A DNA stretch of 64,000 nt from Lachnospiraceae bacterium (GTDB lineage: Bacteria > Bacillota > Clostridia > Lachnospirales > Lachnospiraceae). The stretch is taken from contig JAILNQ010000023.1 of NCBI GenBank assembly GCA_024691425.1, forward strand, positions 46,869-110,868. The letters are read 5' to 3'. A program made the position numbers and the translations under genes. The notes beneath the pieces are model-generated. The model was not told the origin of the DNA and searched no databases. It worked only from the letters and a program-made list of their open reading frames with translations. Below, piece by piece: positions 7,798 to 16,775 of the stretch (position 1 is the stretch's first letter; each line of letters opens with the position of its first letter).

Positions 7798-8830
7798 TGC
7801 TAACCTCCTGATTCCCGGTGCTCTCCCGCTCTACGATCTTCGCTTCCATAATGATCTTCTGATGCGCCAGGTCGTGGCGTATGACGTCGAACAGTATAGA
7901 GCATGTCTTTCTTGCCATCTCTTCGAAAGGCTGGCAGATCGTCGTGAGCGTAGGTGCGCAGAACGTTCCCATGTCGATTCCGTCATAGCCGACGACTGCA
8001 ACATCCTCCGGTACGCGTATGCCTGCTTCACGAAGCGCCTTGAGAGCTCCTATGGCCATAGTATCCGATATGGCAAATAATGCCGTAAATTTCATTTTCT
8101 TTTTAAGCATGCTGTTCATGACATCATAACCGTTCTGCATGCTGTATGTGTCGGCATCCTCTTCGGAATGCCATATAAGCTTCTGATCGGGCTTTATCTT
8201 ATTATCCTCAAGGGCCCTTATGTATCCGTCATACCTGAGCTTCCCGATCGATATATCGGACTTAGGAGCACCCATGAAAGCAATCTTCTTATGGCCCTTC
8301 TTTATGAGAAAATCAACTATCTTTCGGCTCTCAGCTACGTCATCAACAGAAACGGACGAGTAACTTCCCTCCGAACCGTCAGATACAGGTATAGTGCTGA
8401 GAACAAAAGGAATGCCGATTTTCTCGAGTTTTTCGGTAGAATGAGTTATCAGGCCTCCGAGAAAAATGATCCCGCGCAGCTTTTTCTCCTTCACGAGCTC
8501 AAGCGCAACTTCAACCTCATCGGTATTCTCATCGACATGCCGAAGCTCGAGCGAGTACCTCTTCACCTGGATCTCTTCCTCCATGATCCCGATCATTTTC
8601 ATAAAAAAAGGGTTTGTCATACCCTTAACAAGAATAGCTATAGTCCGCGAATCGGTTTTCTTAAGGTTCCTGGCGCTGTTGTTCGGAACAAATCCGTATT
8701 CTTCCACGACATCGAGTACTTTCTGTCTGGTTTCCGGATTGATGTCGGGATGATTATTGAGCGCACGGGATACCGTTGCAACGCCGACGCCGCATATTTT
8801 CGCTATGTCCTTTATCGTAATGGTATCCAC
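7790..8830 (-). CDS. LacI-family transcriptional regulator
   Basis: 346 residues with an N-terminal LacI helix-turn-helix (ITIKDIAKICGVGVATVSRALNN) and hinge, then a periplasmic-binding-protein-like sensor domain (VVGYDGIDMGTFCAPTLTTI). The start is GTG at 8830, preceded by GGAGGAATAA. It follows the sugar uptake operon with malQ and has its own consensus promoter. By position it probably controls that operon, plausibly through the hexamer-repeat operator at 13655-13690, in response to a maltodextrin-type sugar. Coupling to argC is unexplained. Effector and target are inference. Confidence 0.93.
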   Translation of the reverse strand: MDTITIKDIAKICGVGVATVSRALNNHPDINPETRQKVLDVVEEYGFVPNNSARNLKKTDSRTIAILVKGMTNPFFMKMIGIMEEEIQVKRYSLELRHVDENTDEVEVALELVKEKKLRGIIFLGGLITHSTEKLEKIGIPFVLSTIPVSDGSEGSYSSVSVDDVAESRKIVDFLIKKGHKKIAFMGAPKSDISIGKLRYDGYIRALEDNKIKPDQKLIWHSEEDADTYSMQNGYDVMNSMLKKKMKFTALFAISDTMAIGALKALREAGIRVPEDVAVVGYDGIDMGTFCAPTLTTICQPFEEMARKTCSILFDVIRHDLAHQKIIMEAKIVERESTGNQEVSIG

Positions 8831-8854
8831 TTATTCCTCCATAGTCCAGATTAT

Positions 8855-8882
8855 ATTATAGCCGTCTGAGATTTTATGTCAA
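8855..8882 (-). promoter_or_regulatory. Consensus promoter of the lacI-argC unit
   Basis: On the minus strand a perfect TTGACA and a perfect TATAAT are separated by 16 bp, about 25 bp upstream of the lacI GTG start. This gives the regulator a transcript independent of the sugar operon. Confidence 0.75.
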
Positions 8883-8884
8883 CC

Positions 8885-8926
8885 AAAATTGTACGGAAAG
8901 CTCATCAGAGCCTTCCGTACAATTTT
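8885..8926 (-). terminator. Long stem-loop at the end of malQ, probable terminator
   Basis: AAAATTGTACGGAA pairs perfectly with TTCCGTACAATTTT (14 bp), with a further GCTC/GAGC pairing in the loop. One arm lies inside the last codons of malQ and the stop codon is in the loop. On the minus strand the stem ends in ATTTT, a weak U-tract. It separates malQ from the lacI promoter. Confidence 0.6.
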
Positions 8927-10398
8927 GTTATCCTGTACATTTCTTTCGCAAGTTTTTTCGAAAATGCGCCCTTCTTCATCCTCCACACCCAGTTTCCTCC
9001 GACTGTTGAAGGAATGTTGATCCTCGCGCTGCTTCCGAGTCCGAGATAATCCTGCATAGGAATGATGCAGAGTTTCGAAACCGAGCTCATAGCAAGCTTT
9101 ACGAAAGTGATCGCAAGTTCTGCGTCGGATGAAAATCCGCTTCTGCATATGTAGTCTAGCGCCATTCTTCTGTCCGCCGCCTTCATCTGATAAAACCATC
9201 CCGCTACAGTATCATTATCATGTGTTCCGGTATAGCAGACAGTGTTCGGATCATAGTTATGAGGAAGGTAGTCAGAATCATCGCGGGAGTCGAATGCGAA
9301 CTGAAGCACCTTCATGCCGGGATAACCGGTTCTTTTCACAAGCTTTATAACCGAATCCGTAAGGAAACCGAGATCCTCGGCGATCATGTCAACATCCCCG
9401 AGTTCATTCCTGATCGCCTTAAAAAGCCCGAATCCAGGCCCCTTTTTCCACTTGCCGAATTCGGCAGTTTTATCTCCGTAAGGTATTGCATAATATGCGT
9501 CAAAAGCCCTGAAATGATCGACACGCACTACATCATAAAGCTCATAGCAGTGCTTGATCCTTCTGATCCACCATCTGTATCCTTCACTTTTGTGATAATC
9601 CCAGTCATAAAGAGGATTTCCCCAGAGCTGGCCAGTGGCCGAGAACGCATCCGGCGGACATCCTGCAACGGCCGTCGGATATCCTTTTTCATCAAACTGG
9701 AACAGTTCCGGCGATGCCCATGTATCGGCACTGTCGAATGCCACGTAGATCGGAATATCACCTATGATCTTTATCCCCTTCCTGTTGGCATACTTCTTGA
9801 GCGCCTTCCACTGCTCCTGGAACTTGAACTGCAGGAACTTATAGAATTCAACTTCTTCAGCATATTTTTCAGAATAAGCGGCCAGCGCTTTTTTATCTCT
9901 TTTCCTTATCGGCTCGTCCCATTCGATAAAGCTCACTCCTCCGAATGAGTTCTTTACAGCCATATAGAGCGCATAATCATCAAGCCAGTATCTGTTCGCC
10001 GAACAGAACTTCGCATATGCCCTGTTGTTCTTAAGGTTCGCGCGCACATATGCCTTCCTCAGAAGCCTGAACCTTGCGCTGTACATCTTTCCGTAGTCAA
10101 TCTTTTCCGGATCTTTTCCGAAATCATATGAATCGGCTTCCTTCTTTGTCAAAAGTCCCTCAAATATGAGAATATCGGGATCTATGAAGTACGGATTCCC
10201 CGCGAACGTCGAAAACGACTGATAAGGACTGTCACCATAGCTCGTAGGTCCGAGCGGCAGTATCTGCCAATAGCTCTGGCCGCTTTCTGCGAGCATGTCA
10301 ATGAAATGATAGCTTTCCTTTCCGAACGTCCCTATTCCGTATTTTCCCGGGAGCGATGCAACAGGCATCAGAACTCCGCTCTTTCTGATCTTTTTCAT
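8905..10398 (-). CDS. malQ: 4-alpha-glucanotransferase (amylomaltase)
   Basis: 497 residues, GH77 family, full length. It starts with KSGVLMPVASLPGKYGIGTFG and contains LPLGPTSYGDSPYQSFSTFAGNPYFID, both hallmarks of MalQ; the catalytic region VRVDHFRAF and the acid in AEDLGFL are present. The enzyme transfers glucan segments between maltooligosaccharides in the cytoplasm, releasing glucose. It is the last gene of the sugar transport operon, 35 bp after the second permease, which points to maltodextrins as the imported substrate. Confidence 0.96.
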   Translation of the reverse strand: MKKIRKSGVLMPVASLPGKYGIGTFGKESYHFIDMLAESGQSYWQILPLGPTSYGDSPYQSFSTFAGNPYFIDPDILIFEGLLTKKEADSYDFGKDPEKIDYGKMYSARFRLLRKAYVRANLKNNRAYAKFCSANRYWLDDYALYMAVKNSFGGVSFIEWDEPIRKRDKKALAAYSEKYAEEVEFYKFLQFKFQEQWKALKKYANRKGIKIIGDIPIYVAFDSADTWASPELFQFDEKGYPTAVAGCPPDAFSATGQLWGNPLYDWDYHKSEGYRWWIRRIKHCYELYDVVRVDHFRAFDAYYAIPYGDKTAEFGKWKKGPGFGLFKAIRNELGDVDMIAEDLGFLTDSVIKLVKRTGYPGMKVLQFAFDSRDDSDYLPHNYDPNTVCYTGTHDNDTVAGWFYQMKAADRRMALDYICRSGFSSDAELAITFVKLAMSSVSKLCIIPMQDYLGLGSSARINIPSTVGGNWVWRMKKGAFSKKLAKEMYRITKLYGRL

Positions 10399-10433
10399 GA
10401 ATCACAACCTCGTTTTGACACATCCTGGCGCGG

Positions 10434-11279
10434 TCAGCCTTTGACGGCACCCGCAAGAACACCCTTAATTATATACTTCTGACAGGAAATGTACATAATT
10501 ATGATCGGAAGAACCGTCATTATTATGCATGCCATCATCGGGCCCATAGCAACGTGTCCGTAGCTTCCCTTGAAATACTGTATAAGTATCGGAATGGTCG
10601 TATACTTCTTCCTGTCGAGAACAAGGTAAGGAAGCAGATAGTCATTCCAAAGCCACATAGTTTCAAGAATGCAGACCGATATAAGGGTAGGTTTAAGTAT
10701 CGGCAATATCACCGAAAAGAAGGTCTTTATCGGATTGCATCCGTCTATCATTGCCGCTTCCTCGATCTCGAGCGGTATCGATTTCATGAATCCCGTGAAC
10801 ATGAACACTGCCAGGCCGGCACCGAAACCGAGATAGATTATGCATATCCGAAAAGGCGTATCAAGCTCGAGACGGTCCGCCGTCGATGACAGCGTGAACA
10901 TGAGCATCTGGAACGGCACGACCATCGAGAATACGAACAGAGCATAGCACATCTTCGAAAGAAAGTTATGCACCCTCGTTATATACCATGCGCACATCGA
11001 TGTGCACAGCAGGATCAATACTACGGAAGATACTGTAATGACGAGGCTGTATCCGAACGCCGTCGCAAAACCCTGTGCTCCGAGTGCCTGAACATAGTTC
11101 TCCAATCCCGCAAAACTTGCCGCATCCGGAAGTATGAACGCCGAATCTGTAGTAATGTATTTTTCCGATTTAAGGGAATTGATCAGTATCATGACTACCG
11201 GGTATACCCAGAAAATTGCCAGAATCCCGAGAAATGCCGATAAAACCGAAGCCGCTGTATTATTCTTCTTTTTCATCAC
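10434..11279 (-). CDS. CUT1 sugar ABC transporter permease, MalG-like
   Basis: 281 residues with six predicted membrane helices and the ABC-permease EAA loop (EIEEAAMIDGCNPIKTFFSVILPILKP), which docks with the ATPase. The ending VLAGAVKG is typical of MalG-type subunits. The ATG overlaps the stop of the MalF-like gene by 4 bp. Together they form the membrane channel for the binding protein at 12271. No ATPase gene is present in this operon, so a shared MsmK-type ATPase encoded elsewhere is likely. Confidence 0.94.
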   Translation of the reverse strand: MMKKKNNTAASVLSAFLGILAIFWVYPVVMILINSLKSEKYITTDSAFILPDAASFAGLENYVQALGAQGFATAFGYSLVITVSSVVLILLCTSMCAWYITRVHNFLSKMCYALFVFSMVVPFQMLMFTLSSTADRLELDTPFRICIIYLGFGAGLAVFMFTGFMKSIPLEIEEAAMIDGCNPIKTFFSVILPILKPTLISVCILETMWLWNDYLLPYLVLDRKKYTTIPILIQYFKGSYGHVAMGPMMACIIMTVLPIIIMYISCQKYIIKGVLAGAVKG

Positions 11280-12127
11280 TGCTGCACCTCCCTTGACTTC
11301 GTGACTTTAAGCTGGATCAGCGAAATGAGTATGACCATTATGCAGAAAATCACTGCTTTTGCCTGGCCGTATCCTTTCCACTGACCTCCCGATCTGCTAT
11401 AGAAGGTATTGTATATGTTAAGGGCCATCATTTCCGATTCATGCGCCGGTTCACCTCCGGTGAGTGCCAGGTTCTGATCGAAAAGTTTAAAGCCGTTAGT
11501 TATCGTAAGGAATGAACATATCGTGATCGACGGCATTACATTCGGTATTTTGATCCTGAAAAGTATCTGTGAGGCCGAGGCGCCGTCTATCCTCGCGGCC
11601 TCTAAGTAATCCTCGGGTATCGACTGAAGACCGGCGATATAGATTATCATCATGTATCCTACCTGCTGCCAGAGCATCAGGATGATAAGTCCCCAGAAGC
11701 CGTATGTCGCATTAAGCGCAAGAAGCGGTTTGTCAAGCAGCGAAAGTACGCAGTTGAGAAGGATCTGCCAGATATAACCGAGCACGATGCCTCCGATGAG
11801 GTTCGGCATAAAAAAAACTGTCCTGTACAGATTCGCACCCTTTATCCGGCTCGTGAGCGCTAAAGCTATCATGAACGCTATCACGTTGATGAGAACGGTC
11901 GATGCGACCGTGAATGCCGCCGTGAATGAAAATGCGCTCCAGAAGCCCTCATCTGAAAGAGCGTACGCATAATTCTTTAAACCGATGAATGTTGCTTTCT
12001 TGATCGTCGTGAATTTGCAGAACGACAGATACAGGCCCTGTATGAACGGATATATGAATCCTATGCAGAATGCGGCTAATGTAGGCAGCACAAAGACGGG
12101 CCAGTATCTTCTTATTGCTTTTTCCAT
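11276..12127 (-). CDS. CUT1 sugar ABC transporter permease, MalF-like
   Basis: 283 residues with about six membrane helices and the EAA loop DYLEAARIDGASASQILFRIKIPNVMPS. It partners the MalG-like subunit encoded 4 bp overlapping downstream. The short N-terminus, lacking the large periplasmic loop of E. coli MalF, is usual in Firmicutes. GGAG precedes the ATG. It is separated from the binding-protein gene by a 143-bp gap that contains a terminator-like hairpin. Confidence 0.94.
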   Translation of the reverse strand: MEKAIRRYWPVFVLPTLAAFCIGFIYPFIQGLYLSFCKFTTIKKATFIGLKNYAYALSDEGFWSAFSFTAAFTVASTVLINVIAFMIALALTSRIKGANLYRTVFFMPNLIGGIVLGYIWQILLNCVLSLLDKPLLALNATYGFWGLIILMLWQQVGYMMIIYIAGLQSIPEDYLEAARIDGASASQILFRIKIPNVMPSITICSFLTITNGFKLFDQNLALTGGEPAHESEMMALNIYNTFYSRSGGQWKGYGQAKAVIFCIMVILISLIQLKVTKSREVQQ

Positions 12128-12191
12128 GAATTATCTCCTTTTTCCCAGAACATCAGCCATTTCTGTTCTGAAACCTTTGCAATGTCGGAAT

Positions 12192-12251
12192 AAAAACAGG
12201 GGAGGGACCCCGTCCGTGCGGAATTCCCGGTGTGCGAGGCTCCTCCCCTGT
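12192..12251 (-). terminator. Intercistronic attenuator between binding protein and permease genes
   Basis: A perfect 10-bp stem ACAGGGGAGG/CCTCCCCTGT is followed on the minus strand by TTTTTATT. It is a factor-independent terminator inside the operon. Partial read-through would give much more binding protein than permease, a common arrangement in ABC operons. Confidence 0.7.
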
Positions 12252-12270
12252 AGTTTATCATATGTGCTTA

Positions 12271-13623
12271 CTATTTAAGAGCGTATTCCGATGCCCAGCC
12301 GTCAACGAATGCTGATACAACTGCATCCCAGTCGCCCGTTCCTGCTGCATAAGCCGTAAGAGCTGATCCTACACCGTTCTTCCACTCTTCAGAAGGCATT
12401 GTCGTAAAGTTCCATGAAACGGGAACCTTGCCGTCAGCCGTATACTGTCTGTCATTAAGAACGAAGAGGTTCGTTGTCTCTGCCGCACTCTTGAAAGGAA
12501 TGACACCGATCGTATCTGCGAGCATCTTTGTTCCTTCAGGAGATGTAACCATCCATGTAAGGAAATCTATCGTAGCCTTGATATCTTCCTCGGAAGCTTC
12601 TTTGTTTACGCACCAGTAGTTCTCTGTACCTGTGCAAAGACCCTGGTTTGCTTCATCGCCTACTCCGATGTAGATGGGGATCATAGCGAGCTGTTCGTCT
12701 GTCATGCCCTTGCCTGTAAGGTTAGCATATTCCCATGAACCGTTCTGATAGAATACTGCCTTTCCGTCAGCGAACTCGTTCTCGGCATCATCGCCCGTCT
12801 TGCTGGCAAGATCCTTAGGATCGCATGTTGCATTGTTGATGTACAGATCCCAGATGTTCTTGTAAGCATCAAGGTAAGTTCCCTTTATCTCAGTTGTCGT
12901 ATCGATCTTGTCTGCCTGATACTCGAAGTATATAGGAAGGTTTGCAAGGTGTGTCTTGAATCTCCAGTCAGATGAAGGATCCATTCCTGCTGATGTGAAT
13001 GCGGCGAAGCCGAGTTCATCCTTGCGTGCCGTGATGTCTTCAGCGATCTTCTTAAGGTCTGCAAATGACTTGATGTCCTCAACCTTATAACCGGCCTTTC
13101 CGAGAAGCTCGGTATTCGTGATTATTCCGTATGACTCGATGACATATGCGATTCCTGCAACGTCGTCGCCGTCATAGAGTGCGAATGAATCACTCGTAAG
13201 CTCGTTATAGATTGATGAACCCTTAAGGTCATAGCAGTAATCTGACCAGTTTGCAAGGCCGACAGGACCGTTCACCTGGAAGAGCGTGGGTGCTTCATCC
13301 TTTATGATCTCGGCTGAAAGTGTTTCTTCGTATGTTCCTGAAGCAGCGGTAACGATCGTTACGGGAACTCCCGTCTGCTCCGTGTAAGTCTTGGCAATTC
13401 CCTGCCATGCTTCGTCTGCTTCGGGCTTGAAGTTTAAGTAGTAAACCTGACCTTCTCCTGTTGCTTCCGGTGCTTCGGCCGGCTCTTCAGTTTCTTCTGT
13501 CACCTCAGCATCTCCTGCAGGTGCAGGTGCAGGTGCGGCAGGCGCTGCAGCTCCGGCACATCCTGCAAGCATTGAAAATGCCATTGATGCTGCAAGTACA
13601 ACTCCGATAGTTTTCTTCTTCAT
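12271..13623 (-). CDS. Sugar-binding lipoprotein of a CUT1 ABC transporter
   Basis: 450 residues. A lipoprotein signal ends in MLAGC (Cys22), followed by an Ala/Pro/Glu-rich linker to about residue 55 and then a family-1 extracellular solute-binding fold (YYLNFKPEADEAW, GKAVFYQNGSWEYANL). It is tethered outside the membrane and delivers an oligosaccharide to the permeases. Linked malQ makes maltodextrin the best guess. AAAGGAGG stands before the ATG. It is the first gene behind the promoter and operator at 13655-13733. Confidence 0.94.
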   Translation of the reverse strand: MKKKTIGVVLAASMAFSMLAGCAGAAAPAAPAPAPAGDAEVTEETEEPAEAPEATGEGQVYYLNFKPEADEAWQGIAKTYTEQTGVPVTIVTAASGTYEETLSAEIIKDEAPTLFQVNGPVGLANWSDYCYDLKGSSIYNELTSDSFALYDGDDVAGIAYVIESYGIITNTELLGKAGYKVEDIKSFADLKKIAEDITARKDELGFAAFTSAGMDPSSDWRFKTHLANLPIYFEYQADKIDTTTEIKGTYLDAYKNIWDLYINNATCDPKDLASKTGDDAENEFADGKAVFYQNGSWEYANLTGKGMTDEQLAMIPIYIGVGDEANQGLCTGTENYWCVNKEASEEDIKATIDFLTWMVTSPEGTKMLADTIGVIPFKSAAETTNLFVLNDRQYTADGKVPVSWNFTTMPSEEWKNGVGSALTAYAAGTGDWDAVVSAFVDGWASEYALK

Positions 13624-13654
13624 AAGTATCCTCCTTTAGATAAATAAAACATCC

Positions 13655-13690
13655 GGTAACGGTATCGGTATCGTTATCGGTAACGTTTCC
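13655..13690 (-). promoter_or_regulatory. Six tandem hexamers, putative LacI-family operator
   Basis: The plus strand reads GGTAAC GGTATC GGTATC GTTATC GGTAAC GTTTCC without gaps, including inverted units such as GTTATCGGTAAC. It begins about 15 bp after the -10 box of the sugar operon promoter, covering the early transcribed region, so a bound repressor could block transcription. The adjacent lacI-type gene is the obvious candidate binder, but this is inference. Confidence 0.6.
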
Positions 13691-13704
13691 AACGACCTGA
13701 CGCA

Positions 13705-13733
13705 AATATACACCCGTTCAGAAAAAGTTACAA
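13705..13733 (-). promoter_or_regulatory. Promoter of the sugar uptake operon
   Basis: On the minus strand TTGTAA and TATATT are spaced by exactly 17 bp, about 80 bp upstream of the binding-protein ATG. The hexamer-repeat operator lies immediately downstream. The remaining gap to the CDF gene (13734-13835) shows no clear terminator. Confidence 0.65.
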
Positions 13734-13835
13734 CCCCCTTTTTGTTTTTTCAGGTTGATTTGTGAATAATGGACAAATTCTTTTGAAATGATTTGTTGAT
13801 AACAGCCGTCTGCAAAATGCAACAGTAAGCAGCTG

Positions 13836-15002
13836 TCAGCAGTACGGCCTGTCAACGTTAATGACGGCGAAATGATTGCCCGGAAGGCTTTCTATCTTGG
13901 CCGATATCGTGTTTCTTATAGCGTCCTCGGAAAGTCTGCAGTCAAACGGAGCAACAACGTCAAAGATCAGATTTGTATGTGAAGGTCCTTTGACCATGCG
14001 GAAATCATGTATGGTGAATCTCTCATCCACGCTCTTGGCTATCAGCTCGCATAACCGCTTCATCCGATCTGTTGCAGGATCGTTCGTCACAACCGGATCC
14101 ATATGGATTACGCAGCTGCAGCCGAGCTTCTCATTTATTTTCCGCTCGATATTGTCGATCGTGTCATGCACATCAAGCATGTTGCGGTCCGCGGGTACTT
14201 CTGCATGAAGCGAGATCATGATCCTTCCGGGACCGTAGTCATGAACGACAAGATCATGGATACCTATTATGTCCTTATAAGATGTCACGAACTTCTCTAT
14301 AGCATCAACGTATTCCTGCGAAGGCTTGCTCCCGAGAAGCGGATCGATCGTATCTTTTGCTGCCGACAGGCCTGCAGACAGAACGAAAAGCGAAACGGCA
14401 AGACCGCACCATCCGTCTATGATCACACCTGTATAATAGCTTATGAGCGAGCATGCCAACACGACAAGGGTTGCTATCGAATCAGTGAATGAATCGAGCG
14501 CAGTTGCGTTCATCGCGGCCGATTTTATCTTCTTTCCGACTTTTGTATTGTAGTAAAACATGTAGAGCTTAATGATTATCGATACAATAAGGAAACCGGC
14601 GACAACAGGCGTGAACTCCGGCATCTGCGGATTCCTTATCTTTGAAACTGAAGTCTTGAGAAGTTCAAAACCCATCACTATTATCAGCATGGAAACAGCA
14701 AGACCGGTTACGTACTCGATCCTGCCATGACCGAAAGGATGCTCCGGATCCGGCTTCTGCCCTGCCATTTTGAATCCTACCATGGAGATAACGGATGAAC
14801 CGGCGTCACTCAAGTTGTTTATTGCATCCGCGATTATCGCGACGCTCCCCGAAATAAGCCCGGCCATCAGTTTCATGCCGAACAGCACGAGATTCAGGAA
14901 TACTCCGAACGCGCCGCACAGCACTCCGTATGCATGCCTTACATGCATATCCCCCTGATTATTTCTGTCTTTTATGAAAATCATTGCAAGCAGTCTGATC
15001 AT
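13836..15002 (-). CDS. Cation diffusion facilitator (CDF) metal exporter
   Basis: 388 residues with six predicted membrane helices and a cytoplasmic C-terminal domain. Metal-site residues are seen in DAINNLSDAGSS (helix II) and HPFGHGRIEY after it, as in FieF/ZitB-type exporters. CDF proteins exchange divalent metal ions (Zn, Mn, Fe, Cd) for protons. The C-terminal part contains a dimerisation-domain-like segment (HVHVD-type region replaced by DFRMVKGPSHTNLIFDV). GAAGGAAG precedes the ATG. It lies 19 bp after the YtvI-like gene, at the tail of the tig-clp-lon operon. The metal cannot be predicted. Confidence 0.92.
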   Translation of the reverse strand: MIRLLAMIFIKDRNNQGDMHVRHAYGVLCGAFGVFLNLVLFGMKLMAGLISGSVAIIADAINNLSDAGSSVISMVGFKMAGQKPDPEHPFGHGRIEYVTGLAVSMLIIVMGFELLKTSVSKIRNPQMPEFTPVVAGFLIVSIIIKLYMFYYNTKVGKKIKSAAMNATALDSFTDSIATLVVLACSLISYYTGVIIDGWCGLAVSLFVLSAGLSAAKDTIDPLLGSKPSQEYVDAIEKFVTSYKDIIGIHDLVVHDYGPGRIMISLHAEVPADRNMLDVHDTIDNIERKINEKLGCSCVIHMDPVVTNDPATDRMKRLCELIAKSVDERFTIHDFRMVKGPSHTNLIFDVVAPFDCRLSEDAIRNTISAKIESLPGNHFAVINVDRPYC

Positions 15003-15021
15003 ATTTTCTTCCTTCTGTCGG

Positions 15022-16212
15022 TCAGTCCTCTTTCTTCTTGCTGAGTCCTGTATCCGTCTGCTCTATTCCTTCAGCCTTCAGCTCCTCCGGCGTGAAGATG
15101 CGCATCTTCCTGAAATCGCTGAAAAGCATTCTCGTGCTGTAAATGAAGTTCGAGAAAAGTCCCGCCTTGTACAGATTATAAACTATCATTCCGACAGGAA
15201 CCGCTATTATGAGCCCTAATGCATTCCCGACGCGGAAACCCACATACAGCAGAAGAAGCGTCGGAATAGCCGGCATTCCTATAGTGTCACCCACAAGCTT
15301 CGGTTGGATGAGCTGCCTTACGAGCTGCGAAAGTCCCCAGACTATCATCATTCCTACGGCAAACTTGTAATCCCTCTGAAGAACGGCATACAATGCCCAC
15401 GGCCACATGACGAACCCGGTTCCGAACAGCGGGAGAAAATCAAGAAAAGCAATGAACAGTGCTATGAGGAACGCATATTTGATCCCGAGCACAAGAAAGC
15501 CGATGAAAATCACTATATAAACGAATCCCATTATCTTGAACTGGGCTTTGAAATATCCGCCCACTGCGGACTTCATTGTATTGCTTACTATGACATACCT
15601 TTCCCTGACGTGCTCGGGCACAAGCCTTGTCATGAACTTTCCTATCTGTTCACGCTCCGCGACGAAAAGATAGCTTGCCAGAACGCACATCACGATACCG
15701 ACAAGGAACAGAGGCGCATTCTTCACGCCGTTGCTCGCTGACTCGGCCGCGCTCTCTCCTAAGGATGAACCGACGTTTGAGAGGGCGTCATATATCTGCT
15801 CGCCGAGGTTGTCCAGAAAATCCTTTGTTCCTGCCGGCAGAAGAGCATATCTGTGGCTCAGCTCAAGAGAAAGATTCCTTATCGCCGCGTTGACTTTCGC
15901 CCATGTGTCAGGCGCGCTCGTTACGAAGCCTACGACTTCAGAGATGAGCAGGTAGACTATTCCGTAGCATGCGGCTCCGACCGCGGCAAGAGTCAGGACG
16001 ATAACTACAACAGAACCTGCTTTTCTCCTTATCTTCATCTTCTTCTCTAAGAATCTGACGAGAGGATTAGCGATCGCCGCTATTATCGCCGCAACAACAA
16101 AGGGCCAGAAAAAAGTCAGAGCCCTAGGCAGCACGAAAATAATGAGCGCCGTCATAAGTGCGGCGAACAGATAATTAAACAGTATCTTCAAGTATTTTGT
16201 CGATGATTTCAT
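15022..16212 (-). CDS. AI-2E/YtvI-family membrane protein
   Basis: 396 residues with about eight membrane helices in the pattern of the UPF0118/AI-2E exporter family, closest in style to sporulation-associated YtvI of Firmicutes (FLDFLPLFGTGFVMWPWALY, LIIAVPVGMIVYNL). The family contains AI-2 exporters and Na+/H+ antiporters, so substrate is unknown. The ATG at 16212 is chosen because of the strong GGAGGGAGGAG site; it lies 38 bp inside the end of engB, so the two are likely translationally coupled. The C-terminal tail is charged (KKKED). Confidence 0.85.
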   Translation of the reverse strand: MKSSTKYLKILFNYLFAALMTALIIFVLPRALTFFWPFVVAAIIAAIANPLVRFLEKKMKIRRKAGSVVVIVLTLAAVGAACYGIVYLLISEVVGFVTSAPDTWAKVNAAIRNLSLELSHRYALLPAGTKDFLDNLGEQIYDALSNVGSSLGESAAESASNGVKNAPLFLVGIVMCVLASYLFVAEREQIGKFMTRLVPEHVRERYVIVSNTMKSAVGGYFKAQFKIMGFVYIVIFIGFLVLGIKYAFLIALFIAFLDFLPLFGTGFVMWPWALYAVLQRDYKFAVGMMIVWGLSQLVRQLIQPKLVGDTIGMPAIPTLLLLYVGFRVGNALGLIIAVPVGMIVYNLYKAGLFSNFIYSTRMLFSDFRKMRIFTPEELKAEGIEQTDTGLSKKKED

Positions 16213-16765
16213 AGATCTCCTCCCTCCCCTGCTTGCTCTCAGCAGAAAAAGGTATTATAGTCACATCCTTTGCAGACAGCGCCGTACGTATCAGCTTTAT
16301 CTGCTTGTCTTTCTGACTTCTTTTTATCTTATCGAGTTTGGTTGCGATTATGACCGGCGTGAAGCCGTTAGCCGTAACCCAGTCGTACATGAGCTTATCG
16401 TTCGCACCGGGCTCATGTCTTATATCGATGAGCAGGAAAACGCACTTCAGCTGCTTTGAAGTATGCAGGTACTTTTCGATCATCCTGCCCCACTTTTCAA
16501 CTTCGCTCTTCGAAGCCTTCGCATACCCGTATCCCGGAAGATCCACAAAATATATCTCTCCGTTTATGTTGTAGAAATTGATCGTCTGCGTCTTTCCGGG
16601 CTGCTGGCTTATCCTCGCGTAACTCTTGCGGTTCATGAGAGCATTGATCAGCGACGATTTTCCGACGTTCGATTTTCCGGCGAAAGCCACCTCCGGAAGC
16701 TGCGTCAGCGGCAGCTTGCTGGTAACGCCGCATACGATCTCAAGATTGACGTTCTTTATGACCAT
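16175..16765 (-). CDS. engB: Ribosome biogenesis GTPase EngB (YsxC/YihA)
   Basis: 196 residues, full length. GTPase motifs are all present: G1 GKSNVGKSS, G3 DLPGYG and G4 TKLDK. EngB assists late assembly of the 50S ribosomal subunit in the cytoplasm and is usually essential in Firmicutes. Its position directly downstream of lon matches the clpX-lon-ysxC order of Bacillus. Its end overlaps the YtvI-like gene by 38 bp. Confidence 0.97.
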   Translation of the reverse strand: MVIKNVNLEIVCGVTSKLPLTQLPEVAFAGKSNVGKSSLINALMNRKSYARISQQPGKTQTINFYNINGEIYFVDLPGYGYAKASKSEVEKWGRMIEKYLHTSKQLKCVFLLIDIRHEPGANDKLMYDWVTANGFTPVIIATKLDKIKRSQKDKQIKLIRTALSAKDVTIIPFSAESKQGREEIYEIIDKILEDTV

Positions 16766-16775
16766 TTCCGGCTCC

